A stretch of DNA of 64,000 bases from Halocatena pleomorpha (GCF_003862495.1 NZ_RRCH01000022.1:97766-161765); one strand, 5' to 3'. Positions 37,249-46,815 are shown, numbered from the stretch's first letter. The notes: generated by a model from the sequence alone, not told the origin. Made by a program: numbers and translations.

Positions 37249-37881
37249 CGATCGCAACGACCGCGTTCGGACCCCACACTCCGCGCGATACTCACACGAT
37301 TCGCATTTGTCTGTGTTTCGCGTTCGAGGCGGCGGTCCGTCGATGCTCGCCGCCGTCCGCAGCGCACGACGATACTGTCCGACGCGGCGTGGCGTCAGTT
37401 CGATCTTTCGAATCACGCCGTGAGTCGCGTACTCCACGAACGCCTGTTGCACGCTCGTTTTGCGTTCCCACGCGAGCGCTTTCGCCGCCGCGACGGCGCG
37501 TACCGCGTGTGGCTCCCACACACCAGTATCCGGTGGTTCACCCACGGAAACGATCGATGGCGCGAGTGGCTCCACAAGCACCTTGTGAGCGATTCCTCGG
37601 GTCTGACGACCTGTGAGAAACGCCTCCCGCTTCGTCGGCTCACACAGCGCCTCGAACGCCCTCAGGCGTGCCCGCGAACAGTTCAGGTTCTGGCGATACG
37701 TCACTGGCGTGACCGCGATGGGTTCGGTGTCCAACGCAGTTTCTGGATCGAGCAACGACGGATACCGAAAGGCGAGTTCGAAACCAGCGTGCTCGGGCGG
37801 GGCATACGCATCCTCACGTCGACGATAGTACAATTTTCGTGGGCAGTACGCCGCTAGTGCGACATCCGTGAACGCGTGCAT
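37231..37881 (-). CDS. Cas4-like/Dna2-type Fe-S protein (stand-alone)
   Basis: A 216-residue protein starting MHAFTDVALAAYCPRKLYYRRRE at 37881. The N-terminal YCPRKLYY and the C-terminal cysteines CESCEYRAECGV match the Fe-S-binding Cas4/RecB-like pattern, with GIAHKVL and VEYATHGVIRK as candidate nuclease motifs. It has no cas neighbours and overlaps the 3' end of sua5 by 18 bp. A nuclease role is inferred, and the canonical Asp and Glu of the RecB core are not both clear. The frame upstream of 37881 is unlikely coding. Confidence 0.65.
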   Translation of the reverse strand: MHAFTDVALAAYCPRKLYYRRREDAYAPPEHAGFELAFRYPSLLDPETALDTEPIAVTPVTYRQNLNCSRARLRAFEALCEPTKREAFLTGRQTRGIAHKVLVEPLAPSIVSVGEPPDTGVWEPHAVRAVAAAKALAWERKTSVQQAFVEYATHGVIRKIELTPRRVGQYRRALRTAASIDGPPPRTRNTDKCESCEYRAECGVRTRSLRSLLGGR

Positions 37882-37939
37882 ATGGGCGGGGTGGTTGTCT
37901 TTCCGTATTTGAACGTTCGGACGAGACCATTGATCGCAG

Positions 37940-38236
37940 TCACGACGCGACCAGTATCCCGATCCCCGATGACAGCATGAACAGCGTACGGCCGATAACT
38001 CGATCCCAGACGGAAACGTTCGATAGCCGGCCGCGTGTGGTCCACCGCCGCAACCGAGGAATACCCATACAACCACCACAAACGAGCAACAGTCCTCCTA
38101 CGATCCAGTCGGTGCGGACATCATTGACCCCCCAGACCACGTACACCACCCCGCCTACAAACGCCATCGCCCCCATGAGGTTCATGGCCTGATGATTCTC
38201 GTAATCGTGCCACGAAACGTATCCTTTTTTCTTCAT
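37940..38236 (-). CDS. Small membrane protein
   Basis: A 98-residue protein starting MKKKGYVSWHDYENHQ, with two or three hydrophobic helices (MNLMGAMAFVGGVVYVVWGV, WIVGGLLLVCGG, VIGRTLFMLSSGIGILVAS). The positively charged loop between helices (IPRLRRWTTRGR) is plausible for inside topology. No family recognised. The ATG at 38236 is preferred to the upstream frame. Confidence 0.5.
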   Translation of the reverse strand: MKKKGYVSWHDYENHQAMNLMGAMAFVGGVVYVVWGVNDVRTDWIVGGLLLVCGGCMGIPRLRRWTTRGRLSNVSVWDRVIGRTLFMLSSGIGILVAS

Positions 38237-38313
38237 ACTACACGTTCGAAAGTCGACTACAATAGTTGTTTTCACACGACAGTAGTCGGCTCACGGCCGA
38301 AGCGGACGGACGA

Positions 38314-38910
38314 TCACATCGAAACGTCGGTTTCCATCCCCTCGGTCGCCTCGTCGAGGCCGGTTTCGGTCACATCCTCCGTACGCTCCCGGAGATCGGC
38401 GTCGGTGAGTAACTCCTCGAACTCGTCAGTGTATCGGCTGTTGACCCGGCGTCGCTCGTCTTCGATCTCGACGACGCGCCGGTAGTCCGCGACGGTTGCT
38501 GCTGTCACGTCGAGTCGGTCAGCGATCTCCTCGTCAGTGTGTCCCTCGGTCAGCAATCTCCGAAACGCGTCCGTGTCGAACGCTACATCGGTTTCCTGAT
38601 CGCGGAGGAGATGGAGATCGGAGCGCGCCCGGACCACGGTCTCCCGATCGCGGTCAATGCGATCAGCGAGCGCGGTATCACCCGCTCCGTCGTAGAATCC
38701 ACGAACGATCGTTTCGTAGGTATCGACGGAAAGGTCCGTCTCGAACGTCAGCCGATCGCTCATTCGCCCGATCGCGTCCCGTAGTTTCGTTCGGATCTCC
38801 CTGTCGTCTTCGGTGAGCGATCCCCTGGTCTCCGCTTGCTCTTCAGTTATCGTGTCGTCGTCGGTCACATCGATGAAGATGTCTCGGAGTTCGGCGGTTT
38901 TTTCGTTCAT
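38314..38910 (-). CDS. Conditioned-medium-induced protein 4-like (Cmi4)
   Basis: A 198-residue, acidic, haloarchaea-restricted protein similar to my recollection of proteins annotated as conditioned medium-induced protein 4. It has an HTH-like middle (RLLTEGHTDEEIADRLDVTAATVADYRRVV) and acidic flanks. The ATG at 38910 is about 28 bases from CAAATAGTC, fitting a leaderless promoter. A role in density-linked transcription is inference from the name and HTH. Confidence 0.6.
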   Translation of the reverse strand: MNEKTAELRDIFIDVTDDDTITEEQAETRGSLTEDDREIRTKLRDAIGRMSDRLTFETDLSVDTYETIVRGFYDGAGDTALADRIDRDRETVVRARSDLHLLRDQETDVAFDTDAFRRLLTEGHTDEEIADRLDVTAATVADYRRVVEIEDERRRVNSRYTDEFEELLTDADLRERTEDVTETGLDEATEGMETDVSM

Positions 38911-38950
38911 TAAGAGTATTCACAGAGCACACGACTATTTGAATCTGTCC

Positions 38951-39007
38951 CCCCACCTTTTTTCCGCTCGGGTGAGCTTCGCTCACCCTCACGCAAAAAA
39001 GATGGGG
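38951..39007. repeat. Long imperfect palindrome
   Basis: The outer arms are C4-ACC-T6 and A6-GAT-G4 (38951-38963, 38995-39007). The inner stem is GGGTGAGC/GCTCACCC (38970-38977, 38981-38988) around a TTC loop. It resembles dispersed intergenic elements seen in many haloarchaeal genomes. Confidence 0.6.
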
Positions 39008-39095
39008 CAAAAAGCCGCTCACTCCTCTCCGTTCCGTTCGCGGGGAGTACACTTACCGCTCCGCGACCGCTCTCTGATCTTGCCTGTGTTTATGT

Positions 39096-39128
39096 CCCAC
39101 TTTTTTCGCTTGGGTGAGAAAGCTCACC
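39096..39128. repeat. Second, shorter copy of the palindrome
   Basis: CCCAC-T6 followed by a GGTGAG/CTCACC stem (39113-39118, 39123-39128) copies the left half of the element at 38951, with the outer right arm missing. Confidence 0.5.
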
Positions 39129-39277
39129 GCCCCGCCGCGGCCGCTCTCTGGAACGTAGTGGCTGGCATTGTGAACATCGGTGTCTGTCTCCTCACGGCGG
39201 GCTCCTGTAACGGACTCGCGTCCTCGTGCCAGGTGCGTTCCGTTCAAAGACGCGACTGCTGGTGAGTGTGCTACGTC

Positions 39278-39286
39278 ACTTATACT
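39278..39286 (+). promoter_or_regulatory. TATA box of Bat-HTH regulator
   Basis: ACTTATACT is about 28 bases before the ATG at 39310, supporting that start over the longer upstream frame. Confidence 0.45.
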
Positions 39287-39309
39287 TATTCGAACAGAAC
39301 GTTCCAACG

Positions 39310-39987
39310 ATGAAGTACGTCCGTTGTGCGCTGCGATTTTCAGAGTCGATGATCCATCCAATCCATCGGTTTATCGAAGACCATGACGCAATGGTGAAAG
39401 ACCAGCTGCTGTACGGAAACAGGACGAACGCAGTGGACTCGTTTCTGTTCTACGGGGAGGGGAAAATGGACGCGTACGCGAGCGCACTCGATCGCGTGCC
39501 ACAGATCAGGGATTACGAGGTGACACCGATCAGTACCACTGAATCGGATGTAGAGACGTTCTACGCCTACGTCAAGCAAGGACCGAATGAAACCGACGAA
39601 CGACTGTTCGGTGCGTTCACGCGCGACGGCGTCATCACCGCGTCGCCGGTCGAGTTTCTTGCGGACGGATCGGCCCGGCTCACCGTTGTCGGGGGATCTA
39701 CCGCGCTTTCGAGCGCGCTCGATGCGGTTCCGGACGGCGTACACGTCGATATCGACCGGATCGGTGAGTACGATCGGTACGAAGGAGTGTTCGATCCGAA
39801 CCTCACTGACCGCCAGTATAATGCGCTCCTAACGGCGTTCGAAACCGGCTACTACGAGTTGCCTCGTCAGGGCTCGATCGCAGAGATCGCTGATAAAATG
39901 GACTGCTCGACTGCCACAGCCTCAGAACACATCCGGAAAGCCGAACGGAAGATCATCGAACGGTTCGTGGCTCACACCACCCGGTAA
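39310..39987 (+). CDS. Bat-type HTH transcriptional regulator
   Basis: A 225-residue regulator of the same build as the protein at 8107-8775. The N-terminal part (MKYVRCALRFSESMIHP) is a haloarchaeal sensor-like domain, and the C terminus (about 165-220: LTDRQYNALLTAFETGYYELPR, then SIAEIADKMDCSTATASEHIRKAE) is the Bat HTH. The leaderless ATG at 39310 fits the TATA box. Target and signal are unknown; it is upstream of the Fe-S membrane protein gene. Confidence 0.85.
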   Translation: MKYVRCALRFSESMIHPIHRFIEDHDAMVKDQLLYGNRTNAVDSFLFYGEGKMDAYASALDRVPQIRDYEVTPISTTESDVETFYAYVKQGPNETDERLFGAFTRDGVITASPVEFLADGSARLTVVGGSTALSSALDAVPDGVHVDIDRIGEYDRYEGVFDPNLTDRQYNALLTAFETGYYELPRQGSIAEIADKMDCSTATASEHIRKAERKIIERFVAHTTR

Positions 39988-40080
39988 GTGGTAATATTGT
40001 CTCCAAATCGCCGGAAACAACTCTATACTCCGCATACACTGTTGATAAGACTTAACCTTCTGCTTCTACGCTCATAATCC

Positions 40081-42222
40081 ATGATACACCTGCTGCAGGC
40101 AGATACCCCGACACGGGAAACGTTCTGGCTCATCGGGCCGATCGGCGAGGCGGTGTTTTACTACCTCGCGGTTGTCACCCTCCTCGTGTTCGGAGCGCTC
40201 GCGTATCGTCGGTTCGCGCGGTACGCCCAAGGGAGCGAAGACTCGTTCGCGCGCCTCGACGAGTTGGGAACGCGCGTCGTTCGTGCGGCGAAAATCGTCG
40301 GATCGAACGAACAGCAGTTCAACCGGGATTTCGTCGGTGGACTCATGCACGCCTTCATCTTCTGGGGCTTTCTGACGCTGTTCATCGGAACGACGATCCT
40401 GGCGATCGACATGGACATCTATCAGAAGGTGACAGCAGCGTTCGGAACCAAACAGTCGTTCTTCGAAGGCGCGTTCTACCTATCGTACTCCTTGGTGATG
40501 GACGCGATGGGGCTGTTGTTCGTTGTCGGACTTGGCGTCGCGCTCTACCGGCGATACGTCACGCGCAACGAACGCCTCTGGGATCGCCACACGGGAGTTG
40601 AAGACGCCTATCTGGTCTGGATGCTGTTTTTGCTGGGCGTCGGCGGCTACCTCGTTGAAGGGATCCGCATCCTCGGAACGGGCTTTCCGGCGTTCGAGAC
40701 GGTGAGCTTCGTCGGCTGGTTCGTTGCAGACGTGTTCGAAATCGCTGGCGTGACCGAATCGATGGCGCGCTCCGTGTATCCTGTGGCGTGGTGGTCCCAC
40801 GCGCTGCTCGCGTTCGTGTTCATCGCTTCGATCCCGCTCGGCAAACCGTTCCACATGATCTCCAGCTTCGCAAACGTCGTTACGCGCGACGAGAAAGCGG
40901 GCGTCAGGCTGCCACGCGTTCCGGACGACGCCTCACCGGACGAGATCGGTGCGAGCGACATCGACGATTTCTCGTGGAAACAGTTGCTTGATCACGACGC
41001 CTGTACGAAATGTGGGCGCTGTTCATCGGTCTGTCCGGCGAAAGCCTCCGGACGGCCGCTTGATCCGCGCAACGTCATCCTTGATCTCAAGCAGTACCGA
41101 ATGGATCTCGACGCTGGACGCACTGAGGAACAGCCGATCATCGCGGACGGCGGGACGAGCGTCATCGACAGCGAAACGATGGATTCGTGTATGGCGTGCA
41201 TGGCCTGCATGGACGCCTGTCCGGTCGACATCGAACACGTGACCCAGTTCACGGAGATGAACCGGCGGCTGACTGAATCCGGCCAGATGGAAGAGACCGT
41301 TCAGGAAGCGATGATGAACGTGTTCCAGAACGGCAACACGTTCGGTGATCCTGAGCGCAAACGACCCGACTGGGTTGACGACCTCGATTTCGAGGTGCCC
41401 GACGCCCGCGAGGAGTCCGTCGAGTACCTCTGGTACGTCGGTGATTACCCCAGCTACGACGAGCGCAACCAGCAGATCGCCAAATCACTCGCAACGCTGT
41501 TCCACCACGCCGACGTGAGCTACGGGATTCTGTACGACGATGAGCAAAACGACGGCAACGATGTCCGACGCGTCGGTGAAGAAGGGCTGTACGAGATGTT
41601 GGTCGAGGACAACGTGGCGCTGTTCGAAGAGTGTGAATTCGACCACATCGTCTGTACCGATCCGCACAGCTACAACACGTTCAAAAACGAGTATCCGGAG
41701 TTCGGCTGGAACGAGAACGGCGAGATCGACGTGTCTCACTACACGCAGGTCGTTCAAGAACTCGTCCCTCGACTCGGGCTGTCCGGCACTGAACTCGATT
41801 ACACGGTCACCTACCACGACCCGTGTCATCTCGGTCGGTTTAACGACGAGTATGAGGCACCCCGTGCGCTCGTGCGCGAAACGGGCTGTGACCTGCACGA
41901 GATGCCCCGCAACCGTGCCAATTCCTTCTGCTGTGGCGGCGGTGGCGGCGGTCTCTGGATGGATCTCGAAGAGGAAACGAAACCCAGCGAGGAACGCCTG
42001 CGAGAGGCGCTTGAGGACACCGACGCTGGCAGTGCCGTCGAGAAGTTCGTCGTCGCCTGCCCGATGTGCATGACGATGTATGAGGACGGCCGGAAAACTG
42101 GCGGCTTCGAAGCGGAAATCGAGATCGTCGGTCTTTCCGAACTGCTCGCAGAAGCCGTCACCACCGACTCGGCCGTTGCCGCGTCAGATAACGCGTCATC
42201 GGCGACACCGGCCGACGACTGA
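40081..42222 (+). CDS. Heterodisulfide-reductase-related Fe-S membrane oxidoreductase
   Basis: A 713-residue protein. About 250 N-terminal residues form a NarI-like membrane b-type cytochrome domain. Two [4Fe-4S] ferredoxin motifs follow (CTKCGRCSSVCP, about residues 305-316; CMACMACMDACP, about 372-383). The C-terminal part has two CCG-type (DUF3483/HdrD) segments, one reading HDPCHLGRFND and CCGGGGGG. Related haloarchaeal proteins are proposed to pass electrons from ETF to the quinone pool during acyl-CoA oxidation. No etf genes adjoin it here, so that is inference. The GACTTAAC box about 28 bases upstream supports the ATG. Confidence 0.88.
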   Translation: MIHLLQADTPTRETFWLIGPIGEAVFYYLAVVTLLVFGALAYRRFARYAQGSEDSFARLDELGTRVVRAAKIVGSNEQQFNRDFVGGLMHAFIFWGFLTLFIGTTILAIDMDIYQKVTAAFGTKQSFFEGAFYLSYSLVMDAMGLLFVVGLGVALYRRYVTRNERLWDRHTGVEDAYLVWMLFLLGVGGYLVEGIRILGTGFPAFETVSFVGWFVADVFEIAGVTESMARSVYPVAWWSHALLAFVFIASIPLGKPFHMISSFANVVTRDEKAGVRLPRVPDDASPDEIGASDIDDFSWKQLLDHDACTKCGRCSSVCPAKASGRPLDPRNVILDLKQYRMDLDAGRTEEQPIIADGGTSVIDSETMDSCMACMACMDACPVDIEHVTQFTEMNRRLTESGQMEETVQEAMMNVFQNGNTFGDPERKRPDWVDDLDFEVPDAREESVEYLWYVGDYPSYDERNQQIAKSLATLFHHADVSYGILYDDEQNDGNDVRRVGEEGLYEMLVEDNVALFEECEFDHIVCTDPHSYNTFKNEYPEFGWNENGEIDVSHYTQVVQELVPRLGLSGTELDYTVTYHDPCHLGRFNDEYEAPRALVRETGCDLHEMPRNRANSFCCGGGGGGLWMDLEEETKPSEERLREALEDTDAGSAVEKFVVACPMCMTMYEDGRKTGGFEAEIEIVGLSELLAEAVTTDSAVAASDNASSATPADD

Positions 42223-42255
42223 ATATCAGGCTCACGCTGAATTGCCGTGGCGCAG

Positions 42256-42286
42256 CTACTACTCCGAGACCCCATGAGAGTAGTAG
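42256..42286. other. Perfect 9-bp inverted repeat
   Basis: CTACTACTC (42256-42264) and GAGTAGTAG (42278-42286) flank a 13-base loop 34 bases after the stop of the Fe-S gene. It may act as an attenuator or terminator, although no T-tract follows. Confidence 0.4.
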
Positions 42287-42335
42287 CAACGACACGAGAC
42301 GACACTGGCTTTGTGATGGGTCAAAAAGCCTCGAT

Positions 42336-42761
42336 ATGGATTCTCACCGACAGCGACTCCGCCGTCTCGGCCGAGTCGGCAACGAACTCCGCGAGCGGTA
42401 CGATCCACAGGAGTGGTGTCACCAGCGTCGCGTGATCCGTGGCGGGCTGGTGGTGTTCGCCCTCGGCGCGTGTGCCATCCTGCTGTGGCAGCCGGCGTTC
42501 ATCGCTGATTTCCCGCTCGACCAGTTCTTGGACGGGTATGTCGTCTCCGGGCTGCTCGTACTCGGGATTGCAGCTGCCGGCTGTGGGACGCCGATCGACG
42601 CGCTCACGTTCGGGCTGTACGCGCTCGGCTATGGGATCCTCGTCGCTCCATCGTTGTCCACCGAAATCGCCGTGCTCGGCGCGATCTCGTGTTTCTCGCT
42701 CACAGCGTTGCTCGCTGACACCCGGCGAACGAAAGACGGGGCCGACGTTGACGGTCGGTGA
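42336..42761 (+). CDS. Membrane protein of unknown function
   Basis: A 141-residue protein with a basic N terminus (MDSHRQRLRRLGRVGNELRER) and about three hydrophobic helices (VVFALGACAILLW, YVVSGLLVLGIAAAG, TFGLYALGYGILVA). No family recognised. Convergent with the sulfurtransferase gene, with its stop only a base or two away. Confidence 0.55.
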   Translation: MDSHRQRLRRLGRVGNELRERYDPQEWCHQRRVIRGGLVVFALGACAILLWQPAFIADFPLDQFLDGYVVSGLLVLGIAAAGCGTPIDALTFGLYALGYGILVAPSLSTEIAVLGAISCFSLTALLADTRRTKDGADVDGR

Positions 42762-43589
42762 TCACTCCGAACCGGTGGCGAGCGGTCCGCCCTCTCGTTT
42801 CCATTCGGTGAGGCTCCCTTCGTAAAACGCGAGCTGCTCGTATCCAAGATGGCGGAGTACGGTGTACGTATGGCTGATGCGTCGAGCAGTGTTACAGTAC
42901 AACACGATGGACTGATCGGGCGTGATTCCGCGCGTTTGAAGCGTCGATCGGAGTTCTGACTCAGGCTGTACCCCCCGCTCCGTTTCATCGACGAGTTCCA
43001 TCCAGTCGAGTCGGACCGATCCGGGGATGTGGCCCGCTTCGAATTCCGATTGCTCTCGCGTGTCAACGAGCACCGCCTCAGAATCGTCCATCGCCTGCTC
43101 GACCGTTTCCAACCCGACAAGCGGTCCCGACTCGACGAATGTCCCTTCATACTCCGTCGGTGTCGGATTCGGCTCGTCGTTGCTCACCGAGTGCTGGCGG
43201 CTCCACGCGCTGTAGTCTCCGTTCAACAGCTGTAACCGATCGCGCGGATGACCGTACAGCTCACAGGTGACTAAAAACCGTGCAGCGAACACGCCGTGCA
43301 TGTCGTCGTATGCAACGATCTGATCGGTCGCTTCGATCCCGACCTCGCTCAGGAGCGACGAAAACACATCCGCGCCCGGGAGCATCCCGGTTTCGCCCGC
43401 GTCTTCGGAACGGAACGAATCAAACGGAACGTTCACTGCGCCCGGTAGATGCCCGATCCCGTCGAACTCCCAGGCGTCCCGAACGTCAACGATCCGGAGT
43501 GCACCCTCAGCATTGCCTGTCTCAGCTCCAGTCGAGCGTTCCCCATCCAAGCGAGCAGCGACCCACTCCGGCTTTACGAGCACATCCAT
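42762..43589 (-). CDS. Thiosulfate sulfurtransferase (rhodanese, two-domain)
   Basis: A 275-residue two-domain rhodanese, with the active Cys in the C-terminal domain loop CNTARRISHT (about residue 232). The N-terminal domain (RIVDVRDAWEFDGIGHLPGAVNVP) lacks the catalytic loop, as in the family. The ATG at 43589 (MDVLVKPEWVAARL) is preferred to the 12-residue upstream extension. Divergent from a second sulfurtransferase. Confidence 0.9.
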   Translation of the reverse strand: MDVLVKPEWVAARLDGERSTGAETGNAEGALRIVDVRDAWEFDGIGHLPGAVNVPFDSFRSEDAGETGMLPGADVFSSLLSEVGIEATDQIVAYDDMHGVFAARFLVTCELYGHPRDRLQLLNGDYSAWSRQHSVSNDEPNPTPTEYEGTFVESGPLVGLETVEQAMDDSEAVLVDTREQSEFEAGHIPGSVRLDWMELVDETERGVQPESELRSTLQTRGITPDQSIVLYCNTARRISHTYTVLRHLGYEQLAFYEGSLTEWKREGGPLATGSE

Positions 43590-43829
43590 GCCGGGCGCTA
43601 TGTGGCCCTGACTTGAAATCTTCACTATCAGAGGTGCTCGGAGCTTCGGGCAAATATAACCGCAATATATCCTCTAAGGGCGTACTTCTACTCGATCTGT
43701 GGCCACCTGAGATGTTAGCAATATATATTCATCATTCAATGGGAAAAATTTTCCGGTAAAGGCAATGAGCGGCGAAACGAGCCGACAGTAATACGGATAT
43801 ATCGATTGAGCGTTGAGTAGAACTGTACC

Positions 43830-44684
43830 ATGAGCGACTACGCGAAGGACGTGCTTGTTTCTGCTGATTGGGTGGAAGATAATCTAGCTGCGTTTCAGGA
43901 CGACGACCCGGCGTATCGGCTCGTCGAAGTGGACGTAGACACCGAGGCCTACAGCGGCGGTCACGCGCCGGGCGCGATCGGGTTCAACTGGGAGACCCAA
44001 CTGCAAGATCAGACGCGCCGAGATTTACTGTCGACGGAGGATTTCGAGTCGTTGCTCGGTAACCACGGGATCAGCAACGATTCGACGGTCGTTCTGTACG
44101 GCGATAACTCCAACTGGTTTGCGGCGTACACGTACTGGCAGTTCAAATACTACGGTCACGACGATGTCCGCTTGCTCGACGGCGGTCGGGACTTCTGGCT
44201 CGACAACGATTACCCCTTGACCGAGGACGAACCGGACTTCCCAGAACAGGACTACACTGCGAGCGAGCCGGACGAATCGATTCGTGCGTACAGATCCGAT
44301 GTTGAGGCAGCACTCGACGACAGCGTTCCGCTGGTCGACGTTCGCTCCCCCGAGGAGTTCAGCGGTGAGATCCTCGCCCCGGCCGGGCTGCAGGAGACCG
44401 CCCAGCGCGGGGGTCACATCCCCGGTGCGAGTAACGTTTCGTGGGCGGCTGTAGTGCAAGACGACGGCCGGTTCAAAAGCGCCGAGGAACTGCGTGAACT
44501 GTACGCTGAAGAAGACATCGAAGACGAGGAGATCATCGCCTACTGCCGGATCGGTGAGCGGTCCTCGATCGCGTGGTTCGCGCTCCATGAGCTGCTCGGC
44601 TACGATGAGGCCGTCAACTACGACGGCTCGTGGACGGAATGGGGCAACCTTGTTGACGCGCCCATCGAACAGGGCAGGGCGTAA
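43830..44684 (+). CDS. Sulfurtransferase (rhodanese, two-domain)
   Basis: A 284-residue two-domain rhodanese. The catalytic loop is CRIGERSS (about residue 243), and the first domain lacks Cys at the equivalent place. VDVRSPEEFSGE and GGHIPGASNVSW are family motifs. GATATATC near 43796 provides a TATA box. The pair with the divergent gene suggests a sulfur-relay or detoxification role, shared promoter region about 240 bp. Confidence 0.9.
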   Translation: MSDYAKDVLVSADWVEDNLAAFQDDDPAYRLVEVDVDTEAYSGGHAPGAIGFNWETQLQDQTRRDLLSTEDFESLLGNHGISNDSTVVLYGDNSNWFAAYTYWQFKYYGHDDVRLLDGGRDFWLDNDYPLTEDEPDFPEQDYTASEPDESIRAYRSDVEAALDDSVPLVDVRSPEEFSGEILAPAGLQETAQRGGHIPGASNVSWAAVVQDDGRFKSAEELRELYAEEDIEDEEIIAYCRIGERSSIAWFALHELLGYDEAVNYDGSWTEWGNLVDAPIEQGRA

Positions 44685-44741
44685 ACCTGCCACTCTCCGC
44701 TCTGCTGTAAGGCAGTCGTTTGAGCATGGCTGTGGGTGTAC

Positions 44742-45392
44742 TCACACGATGTCGCCCCGAACCGTCGTGCCAGTTTGGTGCTCGCGGTAGCGGGTCACCG
44801 CGTCGGCTGCTTCGGGGGCGGCTTCGGGCTCCATTCCGAGTGTTTCAAGAGCGTCCGAAAGCGTCGGAAACACTAACTCTCCGTTTCGGAGCTTCTCGAA
44901 CGCGGTATCGCTGCGCGTGCCCGCGACCCAGAGACAGACGCCTCGGGGATCGAGGATCTGTTCATAATTCTCGCGCGCGATCGCTCCTTTCAACCGTTGG
45001 GTAACGTTCTGCTCGAAGCCGGTGTTACACACTTCGAGGTGGATCGGCTCCGAATCAATGAGGTGGGCAGCCAAACATCGTTCGGGGGCAGCGTAGCCGT
45101 TCGCGTTCGCGCGGAGAGCTTCGGGGTGGGTCTCAGCCCACTCGGCGCTGACGGTTTTGCCGACGCCTTCAATCCCGTGTGATTCGACGAACTCCGCCTC
45201 GCGGCTCTCATCTCCACCGAGTAAGAGATCTTTAGTCAGATAGACGTTGAGCCGTTCAATGGGATCGACACCGAGCGCGAGATCTCCATACACCCATACC
45301 TCCCGTATTGGCACAGGCGTCGGCTCCCGTTCGACCGTCTCGATGAGGCGTTCGAGGCGGTCGACGGCTTCCGACCGCGTGAACTGTGACAT
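44742..45392 (-). CDS. Haloarchaeal protein of unknown function
   Basis: A 216-residue acidic protein starting [21 protein letters not shown]. It has no membrane span, and [23 protein letters not shown] and [24 protein letters not shown] look like a conserved haloarchaeal family. The 13-residue upstream frame extension is not favoured. No catalytic motif recognised; divergent from EF-1alpha. Confidence 0.6.
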   Translation of the reverse strand: MSQFTRSEAVDRLERLIETVEREPTPVPIREVWVYGDLALGVDPIERLNVYLTKDLLLGGDESREAEFVESHGIEGVGKTVSAEWAETHPEALRANANGYAAPERCLAAHLIDSEPIHLEVCNTGFEQNVTQRLKGAIARENYEQILDPRGVCLWVAGTRSDTAFEKLRNGELVFPTLSDALETLGMEPEAAPEAADAVTRYREHQTGTTVRGDIV

Positions 45393-45535
45393 ACGTTTCG
45401 TACCGTCCGGACGTGGAAAACTCGCTCGCACCTGTCCCGTCTGTGTCTCTGATCTTGCTTATCTCGCTGGCATAACTGTTTTAGTCAATAGGTACCTATT
45501 AACACACCTGTATCGGCAAACGAACGGCGACCGAA

Positions 45536-45541
45536 GGGAGG
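45536..45541 (+). promoter_or_regulatory. Ribosome-binding site of EF-1alpha
   Basis: GGGAGG lies eight bases before the ATG at 45550 and decides that start over the long in-frame upstream ORF. CCTATTAAC near 45495 is a possible TATA box, giving a leadered mRNA. Confidence 0.5.
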
Positions 45542-45549
45542 AAACACAC

Positions 45550-46815
45550 ATGGCAGACAAACCACACCAGAACTTAGCGATCATCGGTCACGTCGACCAC
45601 GGCAAAAGCACGCTCGTCGGTCGGTTGCTGTTCGAGACAGGGAGTGTTCCCGAACACGTGATCGAACAGTATCGGGACGAGGCAGAGGAGAAAGGCAAAG
45701 GTGGCTTCGAATTTGCGTACGTGATGGACAACCTTGCCGAAGAGCGCGAGCGAGGACTGACGATCGACATCGCTCACCAGGAGTTCGACACGGACGAGTA
45801 CTACTTCACGATCGTGGACACGCCGGGTCACCGGGATTTCGTGAAGAACATGATCACGGGCGCGAGCCAAGCCGACAACGCCGTGCTCGTCGTCGCCGCT
45901 GACGACGGTGTTCAGCCACAGACACAAGAGCACGTCTTCCTCTCACGGACACTCGGTATTGGCGAACTCGTCATCGCCATCAACAAAATGGACCTCGTGG
46001 ATTATGAGGAATCCCGGTACCAAACCGTGATCGAAGAGGTAAAACAGCTCCTCGAACAGGTCCAGTTCGCCGCTGCTGATACGAGTTTTATTCCGATTTC
46101 CGCGTTCGAGGGTGACAACGTGGCGGAACTGTCGGACAACACCCCGTGGTACGACGGACAGACGATTCTGGAGGCGCTCAACGACCTACCGGAAGTCGAA
46201 CCGCCGACGGACGCCCCGCTTCGGCTCCCCGTACAGGACGTGTACACGATTTCGGGGATCGGAACGGTGCCGGTCGGCCGCGTCGAAACCGGTGTTCTCG
46301 AACCTGACACGAACGTCACGTTCCAGCCCAGCGACGCAGGTGGTGAGGTAAAAACCGTCGAAATGCACCACGAAGAGGTGCCCAGGGCCGAACCTGGCGA
46401 CAACGTCGGGTTCAACGTTCGGGGCATCGGCAAAGACGACATCCGCCGCGGCGACGTTTGTGGCCCAGCCGACGATCCTCCATCCGTCGCTGACACCTTC
46501 CAGGCACAGGTCGTCGTCATGCAACACCCCAGCGTGATCACGCCTGGATACACACCGGTTATCCACGCCCACACGGCACAGGTCGCGTGTACGTTCGAAT
46601 CGCTCGACACGAAACTCGATCCGGCGAGCGGTGACGTCCAAGAAGACGCCCCAGATTACATTCAAAGTGGGGACGCAGCGGTCGTAACGCTTCGTCCACA
46701 AAAACCACTGTCACTCGAACCGTCCTCAGAGATCCCCGAACTCGGGAGCTTCGCTGTCCGCGACATGGGTCAGACCATCGCCGCAGGTAAGGTCCTAGAG
46801 GTCGAAGAGAAGTGA
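45550..46815 (+). CDS. tuf: Translation elongation factor EF-1 alpha
   Basis: A 421-residue aEF-1alpha GTPase delivering aminoacyl-tRNA to the ribosome. G motifs are [16 protein letters not shown] and NKMD (NKMDLVD), with domain 2 ([20 protein letters not shown]) and domain 3 ([21 protein letters not shown]) complete. In haloarchaea the gene usually precedes rps10; here it is followed by a convergent gdh gene and no ribosomal gene adjoins it. It may be a second copy or a relocated one. Confidence 0.93.
   Translation: MADKPHQNLAIIGHVDHGKSTLVGRLLFETGSVPEHVIEQYRDEAEEKGKGGFEFAYVMDNLAEERERGLTIDIAHQEFDTDEYYFTIVDTPGHRDFVKNMITGASQADNAVLVVAADDGVQPQTQEHVFLSRTLGIGELVIAINKMDLVDYEESRYQTVIEEVKQLLEQVQFAAADTSFIPISAFEGDNVAELSDNTPWYDGQTILEALNDLPEVEPPTDAPLRLPVQDVYTISGIGTVPVGRVETGVLEPDTNVTFQPSDAGGEVKTVEMHHEEVPRAEPGDNVGFNVRGIGKDDIRRGDVCGPADDPPSVADTFQAQVVVMQHPSVITPGYTPVIHAHTAQVACTFESLDTKLDPASGDVQEDAPDYIQSGDAAVVTLRPQKPLSLEPSSEIPELGSFAVRDMGQTIAAGKVLEVEEK

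Larger units (their letters stand above)
38911..39309. other. Intergenic region with palindromic repeats
   Basis: Between the divergent Cmi4-like gene and Bat-type regulator lie two related imperfect palindromes (38951-39007 and 39096-39128) and the promoters of both genes. The plus-strand ORF overlapping it has unusual composition and no family features. No RNA gene seen. Confidence 0.5.

Noticed and set aside
38813..39265. 150-residue plus-strand ORF across the palindromes
   Set aside because: It starts inside the Cmi4-like gene and crosses non-coding palindromic repeats.
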